Assembly: GCA_964370845.1 (NCBI GenBank)
Contig: CAYJLB010000052.1
Location: 1 to 15,885 of the forward strand
Direction of reading: 5' to 3'
Length of the DNA stretch: 15,885 bases
From: CAYJLB01 sp964370845
Lineage (GTDB): Bacteria > Bacillota > Clostridia > Oscillospirales > Ruminococcaceae
Under the pieces are notes generated by a model, which was not told the DNA's origin, ran no database searches, and worked only from the letters and a program-made list of their open reading frames with translations. Positions 1 through 6,893 of this stretch are shown in pieces. Within the stretch, counting starts at the first letter, position 1. Every line of letters starts with the position of its first letter. Made by a program: the position numbers and the translations under genes.

Positions 1-100
1 TTTGATGTCGTAAAAGTATGCGAATAAGACAATTTGTTTCCTCAGGGTCGGAGTTTGTTATGGGTGAACTAATTTAACACCAAATAAATCTAATATGCTT
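1..100. other. Left-edge sequence, no gene assignable
   Basis: Frame 1 reads eight codons and stops at 25-27; frame 3 stays open from about position 6 to a TAA at 75-77. Neither short tail resembles a family I recognise. In particular neither looks like the C-terminal end of an OmpR-type response regulator, which would be expected before the histidine kinase. The terminator that follows implies that a plus-strand transcript ends here, so one of these tails may belong to a gene lying mostly outside the window. Confidence 0.3.
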
Positions 101-125
101 GGGACGGTTTTTCCGTCCCTTTTTT
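101..125 (+). terminator. Rho-independent terminator
   Basis: A perfect 7-bp stem GGGACGG/CCGTCCC (101-107 with 113-119) with a TTTTT loop is followed directly by a run of six T. This is a textbook intrinsic terminator. It ends whatever transcription unit enters from the left and separates it from the histidine kinase. Confidence 0.9.
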
Positions 126-172
126 ATGTAAAAATGTGGTAGTAACGTTGTGAAATGATAAATTTTATACCG

Positions 173-201
173 TTGCCTTATATAAATATTTGTGTTATAA
201 T
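173..201 (+). promoter_or_regulatory. Sigma-A promoter of the histidine kinase gene
   Basis: The -35 box is TTGCCT (173-178), followed by a 17-bp spacer and the -10 box TATAAT (196-201). A TG at 193-194 makes it an extended -10 promoter. The predicted start near 208 leaves a leader of about 110 nt that holds the hairpin at 252-305. Confidence 0.75.
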
Positions 202-251
202 GTAAAAAAACAAAGGAATGACTATTTGTTTGAAAAAAATAAAAAAAGGTA

Positions 252-305
252 GGCGTCCGAGCACAAAATTACTTTCATAACATTTTGTGGCGACATTCGG
301 ATGCC
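252..305 (+). promoter_or_regulatory. Long hairpin in the histidine kinase 5' leader
   Basis: The outer arm GGCGTCCGA (252-260) pairs with TCGGATGCC (297-305), with one G-T wobble. The inner arm CACAAAAT (262-269) pairs with ATTTTGTG (282-289). Together they give about 17 bp interrupted by a small internal loop. The stem ends 12 nt before the proposed ATG at 318, just ahead of the weak GGGA ribosome-binding sequence (308-311). The arrangement could affect translation; that role is inferred. Confidence 0.5.
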
Positions 306-317
306 GTGGGAATTTTT

Positions 318-1622
318 ATGGATAATACAATGAAAAAGTTAAAGCGAAAATTTGTGCTTTCTTCAACTTTTATAATGGCAACAGTGCTTCTTGTCATACT
401 TTTATTAATGAATATTATTGTTTTTTACAACAGCCAACAAACCATAACAAACAATCTAAACAGAGCAGCAGCTGCGGTGGAAACCATTGGTGAATTTGGT
501 TTAGAAGATATTAAATTGGATAATGCCTTAGATTTTTTTAGAGGGGAGAGAATTCCTCCACCTACTAATGATAGTGATGCTTTCTCTTTTATTCGTTCAA
601 TTTTTACAGGTGCAAATCATAATAATTATATAGGAAACAATGTTCTACTTGCTTTTTTAGATGAAAATAATGAGTTAGAGCGTAGTTTTACTCAATTTTT
701 GCCTAATTATACCGAAGAAGAAAAAGAATTAATACTTGAAAATATTATTGCTTCACAAAATAGTGAGGGGAATTTTCAAAATTTTTATTTTAAAACTTAT
801 GAAAGTGAAAGTGGCTCTATAGTTGCAGTTATGGATATTACGACAGAATTGAATTTGTATAGACAGCTTATTTTAACTTCAGTTTTTATTCTATTTTTGA
901 CAGTTATTATTGTTGTGATTTTATCAATAATTTTGTCTAATTGGGTAGTTCACCCTGCTAAAGTAAGTCTTGAAAAACAAAAAGAATTTATCACTAATGC
1001 TTCTCACGAGCTGAAAACTCCGCTGACAGTAATTCGTTCAAATATTGAAGTTATAGAAATTGAAAAAGGTCATAGTAAATGGAGCGGTTACATTAAAGAT
1101 GAAGTTACTGCAATGTCCGAGCTTTTGAATGATATGCTTTACCTTGCTAAATATGACAGCGAAAATCAAATTACAACTAATTTTGACTTATCAAGGTCAG
1201 TTACCAAAGCAATTTTGCCTTTTGAAAGTCTTGCTTTTGAAAAAGAAATTGATCTTGATTTTGACATTAATCCTTATATAAATATTCAAGGTGATGAGAT
1301 TGCTTTAAAGCAATTAATTGGAATTTTAATTGATAATGCTATAAAAAATACTCCCGAACAGGGAAAAATTTTCCTTAATATGGAGCAAGAAAAAAATCAA
1401 ATAACATTAAAAGTGAGCAACACAGGGAAGAAAATTCCTAAAGAGGTTGCAGAGAGAATTTTTGATAGATTTTATAAAGCGGACAGTTCCAGAAATCGTG
1501 AAAACAGCGGTTTTGGCTTAGGTCTTGCTATTGCAAATTCAATTGTAAAACGTCATGATGGGCGTATTTCACTAGAAAGTGATGATAAAAGAACTACTTT
1601 TACTGTGGTTCTAAAAGGATAA
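318..1622 (+). CDS. Membrane sensor histidine kinase
   Basis: A 434-residue two-component sensor kinase. Transmembrane segment 1 lies at about residues 12-37 and segment 2 at about 185-207, enclosing an external sensor domain of roughly 150 residues with no family I recognise. The cytoplasmic part has an H-box ASHELKTPLTVI with the phospho-accepting His at 230, an N-box with LIDNAIKNTP (Asn340), an F-box IFDRFYKAD and a G2-box GFGLGLAIAN. The usual DxGxG of the G1 box reads NTGKK, a divergence I believe also occurs in other Firmicutes kinases. There is little HAMP between segment 2 and the H-box. I chose ATG 318 because the frame extends upstream only to a TTG at 285, which lies inside the leader hairpin. 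No response regulator gene is adjacent on the right, and a terminator lies on each side, so within this window the kinase is an orphan. Target and signal are unknown. Confidence 0.9.
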   Translation: MDNTMKKLKRKFVLSSTFIMATVLLVILLLMNIIVFYNSQQTITNNLNRAAAAVETIGEFGLEDIKLDNALDFFRGERIPPPTNDSDAFSFIRSIFTGANHNNYIGNNVLLAFLDENNELERSFTQFLPNYTEEEKELILENIIASQNSEGNFQNFYFKTYESESGSIVAVMDITTELNLYRQLILTSVFILFLTVIIVVILSIILSNWVVHPAKVSLEKQKEFITNASHELKTPLTVIRSNIEVIEIEKGHSKWSGYIKDEVTAMSELLNDMLYLAKYDSENQITTNFDLSRSVTKAILPFESLAFEKEIDLDFDINPYINIQGDEIALKQLIGILIDNAIKNTPEQGKIFLNMEQEKNQITLKVSNTGKKIPKEVAERIFDRFYKADSSRNRENSGFGLGLAIANSIVKRHDGRISLESDDKRTTFTVVLKG

Positions 1623-1636
1623 GTAAAAGGAAATAT

Positions 1637-1727
1637 AAAACCAGTAGAAAATCTCAAAGGAATGTTAAAGTTTAAATTTTAAACTATATGAATTTGTAGT
1701 AGAGATAATTTTCTGCTGGTTTTTTTA
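1637..1727 (+). terminator. Large hairpin terminator after the histidine kinase
   Basis: AACCAGTAGAAAAT-CTC (1639-1655) pairs with GAG-ATAATTTTCTGCTGGTT (1702-1721), with a two-base bulge and a G-T wobble, and is followed by a run of T (1720-1727). A second palindrome, AGTTTAAA/TTTAAACT (1669-1685), sits inside the loop. The loop is unusually long for an intrinsic terminator, but the stem and T-run suit plus-strand termination. Confidence 0.7.
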
Positions 1728-1742
1728 TTAAGGTTTTTTGGG

Positions 1743-1947
1743 GAGCTTTGCTCACATAAATGTGCCGAAAGCTCACATAAAATGTGCCTATNNNNNNNNN
1801 NNNNNNNNNNNNNNNNNNNNNNNNNNNNNNNNNNNNNNNNNNNNNNNNNNNNNNNNNNNNNNNNNNNNNNNNNNNNNNNNNNNNNNNNNNNGCTCACATA
1901 AAATGTGCCTATTGCTCACATAAAATGTGCCTATTGGCACATTTATA
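1743..1947. repeat. Tandem array of 22-bp palindromic units interrupted by an assembly gap
   Basis: Units begin GCTCACATAAAATGTGCC and end TATT (22 bp). A degenerate copy is at 1750-1770, near-exact copies at 1771-1791 (cut by the gap), 1892-1913 and 1914-1935, and an inverted partial copy at 1936-1947. Each unit contains the palindrome CACAT-AAA-ATGTG. The first copy is enclosed by GAGCTTT/AAAGCTC (1743-1749, 1768-1774). The last unit and the inverted half form a 9-bp perfect hairpin, AAATGTGCC-TATT-GGCACATTT (1923-1944). The repeat continues into both sides of the gap, so the true copy number is unknown. The period is not a multiple of three and the copies shift frame, so the array is not coding. 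An operator array is a possible role but is not shown. Confidence 0.9.
1792..1891. other. Assembly gap of exactly 100 N
   Basis: One hundred N in a row is the usual placeholder for a scaffold gap of unknown size. The sequence on both sides is the same 22-bp repeat, so the assembly most likely broke on this repeat. The real distance, and strictly the linkage of the left 1.8 kb to the rest, depends on scaffolding evidence not visible here. Confidence 0.95.
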
Positions 1948-1970
1948 ATTACCTTAATTTGTTATATAAT
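1942..1970 (+). promoter_or_regulatory. Promoter of the zinc-ribbon protein gene, overlapping the repeat array
   Basis: The -10 box is a perfect TATAAT (1965-1970). At a 17-bp spacing the -35 box is the weak TTTATA (1942-1947). That -35 element lies in the right arm of the terminal palindrome of the repeat array (1923-1944). A protein bound to the array would therefore be placed to repress or activate this promoter. Confidence 0.6.
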
Positions 1971-2027
1971 ATATTTAGTAAAATATTGATGAAAATTGTG
2001 ACATAGATTATTTTAGGAGGAATTATT

Positions 2028-3794
2028 ATGGCTTTTTGTACGAATTGTGGAGAAAAAAATACTGATACAGCGAAATTTTGTCAAGGGTGCGGGACTCCCT
2101 TAACACCTGTTCAAGAAAAAAAAGAACCTATTGCTGGAGTAATTGTTGACCCTAGTCCAGTTGTTATGCAACCAAAAGAAGAACAAAACACTCCCTTGGT
2201 TAGTCCTGTGGTGGATAATGTAGCACCACCAGTGGTAGAGCCAGTAGTTGAGCAAGTTACACCGCCACCAGTGGTAGAGCCAGTAGTCGAGCAAGTTCCA
2301 CCACCACCAGTGGTAGAACCTGTAGTTGAACAAGTTCCACCGCCACCAGTTGCAACAAATCCTGTACCGCAACAAGGAAGTGCTACCGCAACAGCAACAA
2401 TCCCACCGCCAGTAGCACAGCCTACACAAACCACACCACCGCCAATTCAACCAATTCCACCGACTACGCCTACTCCGCCGAAAAAGAAAAGTGGGGGAGG
2501 TAAAATTGTAGTTGTTGTTATAGTTTTGGTTGTTGTCCTTGCAGTTTTAGGTGGAGGAGCATTTTTAGCCATTAATTTTTTCACTGGAGGAAATATTCTT
2601 TCGGGAATTTTCGGAGATGGTAATTCCGATGACCCAAATGTGGGAAATTGGGAAGGTGTAAATGCCGTTGTTTCAGGTGCAGAAGTTGAAATTGATGACA
2701 TTTTTGCAAGAGGATTTTCTGTTGAACTTCTTGAAGACGGAAAATGCATACTCACAATTGACGGAAATGACGGAGAAGGTGAGTGGAAAATTGTTGATGA
2801 TAAACTTACAATCATTGATGATGGTACAACAATTAATGGGGAAATAAATGACGGAGTTATCACACTTTTCGACCTTAACGACCTTGGAATCGACCTTTAT
2901 TTTGTAAAAGAGGGAAGCAACGTTAAACCTGATATAAAAGTTGAAGCTACTTTGCCTATTGAAACTACTTCAGATAACACAAATGTTGAAACTACTGAAA
3001 CTACAATAGAATCTACTACTGAAAATACCAGTGTTGAAACAACTGCTGAAAATGTACCTACAGCTTCATTTAATGAGGATTATGTAGGAAATTGGGTTGG
3101 TTATGCCCTTGATTTTGCTGGAACTCCTTTAGATATTAATGTTTTTTATCCTCGTGGGGGAGTTGAATTAGAATTATCAGCTGACGGTTCTGCAATCTTG
3201 ACAATTAGTGGCTTTGAACATAGCGGAAGTTGGCAAACTGAGGGTGCATACATAGAAGTTTTTTATGGTGATTATTTTTCCGAGGGAATGTTAAATGAGG
3301 ATACTTTTGAACTTGGGAACATTGAAAATTTAGATTATACAATTGCTTTTGCTCGTGAGGGTGAAGTTCCTGACGTTGAAGCATCGGGTGGAGTTGAAAA
3401 TTCTTTACAAGGTGATTCATATTGGATTGGAACACTTGAAATTTCAAATTACAGCGGTTCACAGGATCGAGAGGGGACTTATACTGTTTATGGAAATATA
3501 TTAGGAACTCCTGAAGGAATGCCATTTTTTGAAATATATGACAGCCCTGATGAATATGCTAACATTATTTTCTCCGCTTATATAGATTTGTATGATACAC
3601 ATTTCGAGAGCATTTCAGATGACGGTGATGCGTGGATTTACGATTATACTTTAGAGGATAAAGATGAATACTATTTCTCACCTAGCCTTGAAAATGGTGA
3701 ACTACGAATGTCTTATAGCTATAATTATGATGGAGAAAGATTTGATATTGATATAGAACTTTCACGAATTGATGCTTTTGCGGGTTCATTTTAA
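2028..3794 (+). CDS. Zinc-ribbon, proline-rich, membrane-anchored protein of unknown function
   Basis: A 588-residue protein with AGGAGG seven bases before its ATG. It opens with a short zinc ribbon (CxxC at Cys4/Cys7 and Cys18/Cys21). A Pro/Val/Glu-rich region (about 58-150) follows, with three copies of EPVVEQV every 13 residues (71-77, 84-90, 97-103). One transmembrane helix (about 160-182) then follows a KKK/GGG stretch. The remainder is probably extracellular: two related beta-rich domains each begin GNW (206-296 and 354-444), joined by a Thr/Glu-rich linker (310-343), and a third acidic domain begins SYWIGTLEIS (464-588). The layout is like that of zinc_ribbon-TM proteins of Firmicutes, with the ribbon inside and a large domain outside, which could link envelope state to a cytoplasmic partner. 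No catalytic motif is seen and no function is assigned. The only gene after it before a strong hairpin is another exported protein of unknown function. Confidence 0.85.
   Translation: MAFCTNCGEKNTDTAKFCQGCGTPLTPVQEKKEPIAGVIVDPSPVVMQPKEEQNTPLVSPVVDNVAPPVVEPVVEQVTPPPVVEPVVEQVPPPPVVEPVVEQVPPPPVATNPVPQQGSATATATIPPPVAQPTQTTPPPIQPIPPTTPTPPKKKSGGGKIVVVVIVLVVVLAVLGGGAFLAINFFTGGNILSGIFGDGNSDDPNVGNWEGVNAVVSGAEVEIDDIFARGFSVELLEDGKCILTIDGNDGEGEWKIVDDKLTIIDDGTTINGEINDGVITLFDLNDLGIDLYFVKEGSNVKPDIKVEATLPIETTSDNTNVETTETTIESTTENTSVETTAENVPTASFNEDYVGNWVGYALDFAGTPLDINVFYPRGGVELELSADGSAILTISGFEHSGSWQTEGAYIEVFYGDYFSEGMLNEDTFELGNIENLDYTIAFAREGEVPDVEASGGVENSLQGDSYWIGTLEISNYSGSQDREGTYTVYGNILGTPEGMPFFEIYDSPDEYANIIFSAYIDLYDTHFESISDDGDAWIYDYTLEDKDEYYFSPSLENGELRMSYSYNYDGERFDIDIELSRIDAFAGSF
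2208..2351 (+). repeat. 39-bp coding repeats in the proline-rich region
   Basis: Three near-identical 39-bp units encode a 13-residue PPPVVEPVVEQVP motif, with degenerate flanking copies. Such repeats usually form an extended polyproline-like spacer and change copy number by slippage. The long reading frames on the opposite strand here are by-products of the repeat and GC skew. Confidence 0.8.
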
Positions 3795-3822
3795 TTAGAA
3801 ATTTTATAATTGAGAAAAATTT

Positions 3823-3857
3823 ATGCGGGTGGAGTTATTAATAATTTCTACCCGTAT
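3823..3857 (+). terminator. Hairpin between the two envelope protein genes
   Basis: ATGCGGGTGGA (3823-3833) pairs with TCTACCCGTAT (3847-3857), with two G-T wobbles, around an AT-rich loop. A T-rich stretch begins about 13 nt downstream rather than at once, so it may be a weak terminator or a processing hairpin. It lies just before the ribosome binding site of the lipoprotein gene. The reading frame of that gene is open through this hairpin, but the lipoprotein signal starts only at 3901. Confidence 0.45.
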
Positions 3858-3900
3858 AAAATTATATGGATTTATTTTTATAGAAAGGATTGATATTTCA

Positions 3901-5778
3901 ATGAAGAAAAAGTTATTACCTTTTTGTTTAGCTATGTTTTTGGCATTAACAGCTTGTAATCAAGAGGATACTAGCGATACTGCTGGAGGAATAGATGATT
4001 TGCTTGAGGGAGTTACTACTCCTACAACCACTGAAACAAGTGAAAAAACTACCGAAACAAGTGAAATTGAGATAGAAGAAACTTTTGAAACAGCGACAGA
4101 AGCTGTAGCGCAAGAATTTGATAATTCAAAAGTAGATTATGGTGGATATTTGGATATAGTTAAGTCCTATCAAATTGCTTTTGCTGAAGAAGAAATTGTC
4201 CCTCGTGAAGATGATACTGAAGGGATTTATGATGTTGCAGGATTTAGTTTTGCAAAATTAATTGACTTTAACGGTGACGATATTTATGAGCTTGTTGTTG
4301 CAAGAAATTATGAGGAAGATTTTGAAACTTTAGAAAGTTTTAATGGCTTAAGTGAGAATAAAGTGTCACTTTTAGTTTATACCCTTGGGGAAGATTCAAT
4401 GCCTGTTTTGATTTCTGAATTTTTATATTCCCACGAAGGGGATAAAGGCACAAAGGACAAGTTGAGCTTTAGAATTTCCGTAGTTGAGGGAGTTCCATAT
4501 ATAGTTTATGTTAACCAGCCTACTTATACAGAACCAGTTTCAGTTCTTACTTTTCACGGTTATGATGGAGAATATGGATATAATTATTACCCTGCAATTT
4601 CTCTCACTGAGTATTATATAGAGGAAGATATTTATTATGCTATAAATTATGAAGAAGTGGATTTTCATACTTATTTAGAAGAATATGAAAAGTGGACAGG
4701 TGGAGAAGACGAGGTTTATGTTATAGGCGGTTCAACTCCTGATGATAGGGAAAAACTCCAAAAGGAAAAAGAAGAAACTTTAGAATTTTTATCAAATTAT
4801 GAGCAAATGTACACGCAAAATGATACTCTTAATTATTATACAAGTGGGCGTTTTGTGTTAAATGAATATAACGATACAATCTATCAATCAATATACGATG
4901 GAAATGGAGAAGGATTAATTGATAAGGCAATTGATTATTTGAGAGCAGTTGCAAGTGAAGATTATACAAAATTTTCTGAACTTAAAGCTGATGTGGAACA
5001 TGAGCATTTTGCTGTTGATGAATTAAATGAAAATAGAGAAAATGAATATTTTATTCCAAGTTATATTATTCATGATGCAGCCTTTTATTATCCTCATGAA
5101 TATGGTTATGAGTCGGTTATGGTTTCAGAAGATGCTTATTTGTTAATAGATGAGTTAGGTTTAGAAGATCATTATATGGTGAAACTTGAAGTAGACGAGG
5201 TTGAGGACAAAAGTTTATCGGAATTTGGTCCGCAAATTGCTTATGGAAATTATAATTATTGGTTTTTATTCGCAAGTGAAGATAGTGGTGAAACTTATCA
5301 AATTTATGGGATTTTAACAGAAAAATTCCATTGGAATCCTGCGGGTGGAGAAAATCCTTTCCATGTTCAGATAATGGCTTATCCAGATGAATTTTACTAC
5401 AATGAAAATGGGGAAGTTGATTATAATAAGGTTGAAGAAAATTTAAGATATTATCTAACTGATGAAGAAATTTATATGGCAGAAGTGCTTTTTGCTGAAA
5501 AAGGGACAGATTATTATTTGATTACAAATGTTTTTGATACAGAAATGAAAATTTATGATTATGATTATGATAATTCTGAGCGTGGGGAATTAATCTATAC
5601 TACAAAACCTGGAAATCCTTTGATTTTGCGTTGTAATGAGGAATTTTATAAGTCTAATGTTGAGGTAGTTTATACAGGGGAATCGGGGATAGAATACAGT
5701 TATTTTCCTAGCAGATATGAATTTAGTGGAGCAGATGTAGGGCGTTATGGACAAATTGCAGAATACACCTTCCGCTAG
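3901..5778 (+). CDS. Large exported lipoprotein of unknown function
   Basis: A 625-residue protein. The signal peptide MKKKLLPFCLAMFLALTAC ends in a lipobox with the lipidated Cys at 19, which fixes the start at ATG 3901 (AAAGGA at 3884-3889) rather than the upstream in-frame ATG at 3823. A Thr/Glu-rich spacer (about 38-75) separates the anchor from the folded part. Residues 120-134 read LIDFNGDDIYELVVA, an FG-GAP/calcium-loop-like DxNGDxxxEL motif common in clostridial lipoproteins. The rest is very rich in Tyr, Asp and Glu. No enzyme motif is recognised. It follows the zinc-ribbon protein with the same acidic, Thr/Glu-linker style, and the two may act together at the cell surface (inference). 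The stop codon TAG lies within the GC-rich palindrome that ends the unit, so the final TFR residues partly come from it. Confidence 0.85.
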   Translation: MKKKLLPFCLAMFLALTACNQEDTSDTAGGIDDLLEGVTTPTTTETSEKTTETSEIEIEETFETATEAVAQEFDNSKVDYGGYLDIVKSYQIAFAEEEIVPREDDTEGIYDVAGFSFAKLIDFNGDDIYELVVARNYEEDFETLESFNGLSENKVSLLVYTLGEDSMPVLISEFLYSHEGDKGTKDKLSFRISVVEGVPYIVYVNQPTYTEPVSVLTFHGYDGEYGYNYYPAISLTEYYIEEDIYYAINYEEVDFHTYLEEYEKWTGGEDEVYVIGGSTPDDREKLQKEKEETLEFLSNYEQMYTQNDTLNYYTSGRFVLNEYNDTIYQSIYDGNGEGLIDKAIDYLRAVASEDYTKFSELKADVEHEHFAVDELNENRENEYFIPSYIIHDAAFYYPHEYGYESVMVSEDAYLLIDELGLEDHYMVKLEVDEVEDKSLSEFGPQIAYGNYNYWFLFASEDSGETYQIYGILTEKFHWNPAGGENPFHVQIMAYPDEFYYNENGEVDYNKVEENLRYYLTDEEIYMAEVLFAEKGTDYYLITNVFDTEMKIYDYDYDNSERGELIYTTKPGNPLILRCNEEFYKSNVEVVYTGESGIEYSYFPSRYEFSGADVGRYGQIAEYTFR

Positions 5779-5801
5779 CGGGGAAGCCCCCGCGGGCGGA
5801 A
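5770..5801 (+). terminator. GC-rich palindrome containing the lipoprotein stop codon
   Basis: TTCCGC (5770-5775) pairs with GCGGAA (5796-5801), and GCGGGG (5778-5783) with CCCCGC (5788-5793), with a two-base internal mismatch and a 4-nt loop. It is far more GC-rich than its surroundings. No T-run follows, so it looks more like an inserted or dispersed palindromic element than a standard terminator. A second small hairpin, GGACAAG/CTTGTCC (5810-5829), follows. Confidence 0.6.
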
Positions 5802-6131
5802 TTATTTAGGGACAAGGCATATCTTGTCCTATAAAGCAAATTCATAGAATAACACATGCTATAAAAATCTATCGGTGTGAAGGTACTAACCTTGACAAAT
5901 ATCAGGAATGTCAAATAATTAACAAACAAAACATAAGAACTTTACTTATGTAAAGTATACAAAAAAACGTGTTGCAATTTGTATAAAAAAGCATTTGAAT
6001 AAATCAAAAAATATGACAAATTAAACATATTTACTAATTTCGTATGTAAAATTTGTGAAAAATGCTTGCAAAATCTAAATAAATAGAGTAAAATCTAAGT
6101 AATAAGGGAAAAAGAAAGGATTGATGTAATT
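5802..6131. other. Intergenic region before deoC
   Basis: About 330 bp without a credible gene. It holds the small hairpin at 5810-5829, a short palindrome CTTTAC-TTAT-GTAAAG (5940-5955) and the deoC promoter. No RNA gene or repeat shared with other parts of the window was recognised. Short open frames here lack a ribosome binding site and family resemblance. Confidence 0.6.
6066..6094 (+). promoter_or_regulatory. Promoter of deoC
   Basis: The -35 box is TTGCAA (6066-6071), then a 17-bp spacer and the -10 box TAAAAT (6089-6094). The ribosome-binding sequence AAAGGA (6115-6120) is 11 nt before the ATG at 6132. Confidence 0.7.
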
Positions 6132-6797
6132 ATGACAAATTCAGAAATTTTAAGCCACGTTGACCACACTTTGCTTAAACCCTTTGCGACTTTAAATGAC
6201 ATTAAAATCATTTGTGATGATGCGATTGAGTATAAAACTGCCTCAGTCTGCATTCCTCCTAGCTACGTTAAAGACGTTGCTGAAATTTATGGTGAAAAAA
6301 TCAATATTTGTACTGTTATTGGTTTTCCTTTGGGATATGCTGTTACTTCCGCTAAGGTGGAGGAAGCTATTTCTGCTGTTAAAGACGGTGCGGGTGAAAT
6401 TGATATGGTTGTCAATATCGCTGACGTGAAAAATGGAAAATTCAAGGAAGTTACTGAAGAAATTGCAGCTATTAAAAAAGCTGTTGGAGATAAAGTATTA
6501 AAAGTTATCATCGAAACTTGTTACCTCACAAAAGAAGAAAAAATAGCTTTGTGTAAAGCTGTTACTGAGGCTAAAGCTGACTACATTAAAACGTCAACTG
6601 GCTTTGGTACGGGTGGAGCAACTATGGAGGACGTCTTACTTTTCAAAGAAAATATTGGCGAAAATGTGAAAATTAAGGCTGCTGGTGGAGTAAAAAGTGT
6701 TGCTGATATGGAAAACTTTATTAATGCTGGCTGTGACAGAATTGGGACTAGCTCTGCGATTTCTCTCATTAAAGGTGATGTAGCAAACACTTATTAA
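6132..6797 (+). CDS. deoC: Deoxyribose-phosphate aldolase
   Basis: A 221-residue cytosolic enzyme of the usual length for the short bacterial form. It cleaves 2-deoxy-D-ribose 5-phosphate to glyceraldehyde 3-phosphate and acetaldehyde, the last step of deoxynucleoside breakdown. Landmarks are DHTLLKP (11-17), GFPLG (64-68), EIDMVVNI with Asp91, the Schiff-base lysine Lys153 in YIKTSTGF, and Lys182 in KIKAAGG, followed by GTSS near the phosphate site. All catalytic residues are present. The next gene encodes a nucleoside-binding lipoprotein of the BMP family, so uptake and catabolism of nucleosides are probably linked here. Confidence 0.96.
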   Translation: MTNSEILSHVDHTLLKPFATLNDIKIICDDAIEYKTASVCIPPSYVKDVAEIYGEKINICTVIGFPLGYAVTSAKVEEAISAVKDGAGEIDMVVNIADVKNGKFKEVTEEIAAIKKAVGDKVLKVIIETCYLTKEEKIALCKAVTEAKADYIKTSTGFGTGGATMEDVLLFKENIGENVKIKAAGGVKSVADMENFINAGCDRIGTSSAISLIKGDVANTY

Positions 6798-6812
6798 TGA
6801 AAATAATTGGTA

Positions 6813-6832
6813 GTTTGAAAATTTATTCAAAC
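6813..6832 (+). other. Intercistronic hairpin between deoC and the BMP lipoprotein
   Basis: GTTTGAA (6813-6819) pairs with TTCAAAC (6826-6832) around a 6-nt loop. The T-run (6844-6849) comes only after 11 nt, so it is at best a weak terminator. It may separate or stabilise transcripts. No clear promoter was seen between the two genes. Confidence 0.35.
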
Positions 6833-6893
6833 AAAATGGTTGGTTTTTTGAATTATGGCAAAAAGTCAGCTCACTAGAAAGGAAAGTATTATA

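Noticed and set aside
1..77. C-terminal end of a response regulator paired with the kinase
   Set aside because: Neither short open tail resembles the winged-helix ending of OmpR-type regulators, and a terminator separates it from the kinase.
217..279. Small leader peptide starting at ATG 217
   Set aside because: The purine-rich AGGA abuts the ATG, too close for initiation, and the peptide has no recognisable feature.
1679..1923. Reading frames running through the N block on both strands
   Set aside because: They consist mostly of unknown bases and repeat units whose period is not a multiple of three; there is no ribosome binding site.
1743..1947. CRISPR array
   Set aside because: The 22-bp units are directly adjacent with no spacers.
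2100..2450. Long minus-strand frames opposite the zinc-ribbon gene
   Set aside because: They are shadows of the proline-rich coding repeats; the plus-strand gene has a strong ribosome binding site and recognisable domains.
5723..5929. Minus-strand 68-residue frame
   Set aside because: It overlaps the lipoprotein 3' end and the GC-rich palindrome, with no start signal.
5802..6065. A second promoter or riboswitch before deoC
   Set aside because: TTGCAA near 5973 lacks a -10 box at proper spacing, and no conserved riboswitch core or terminator pairing was recognised.
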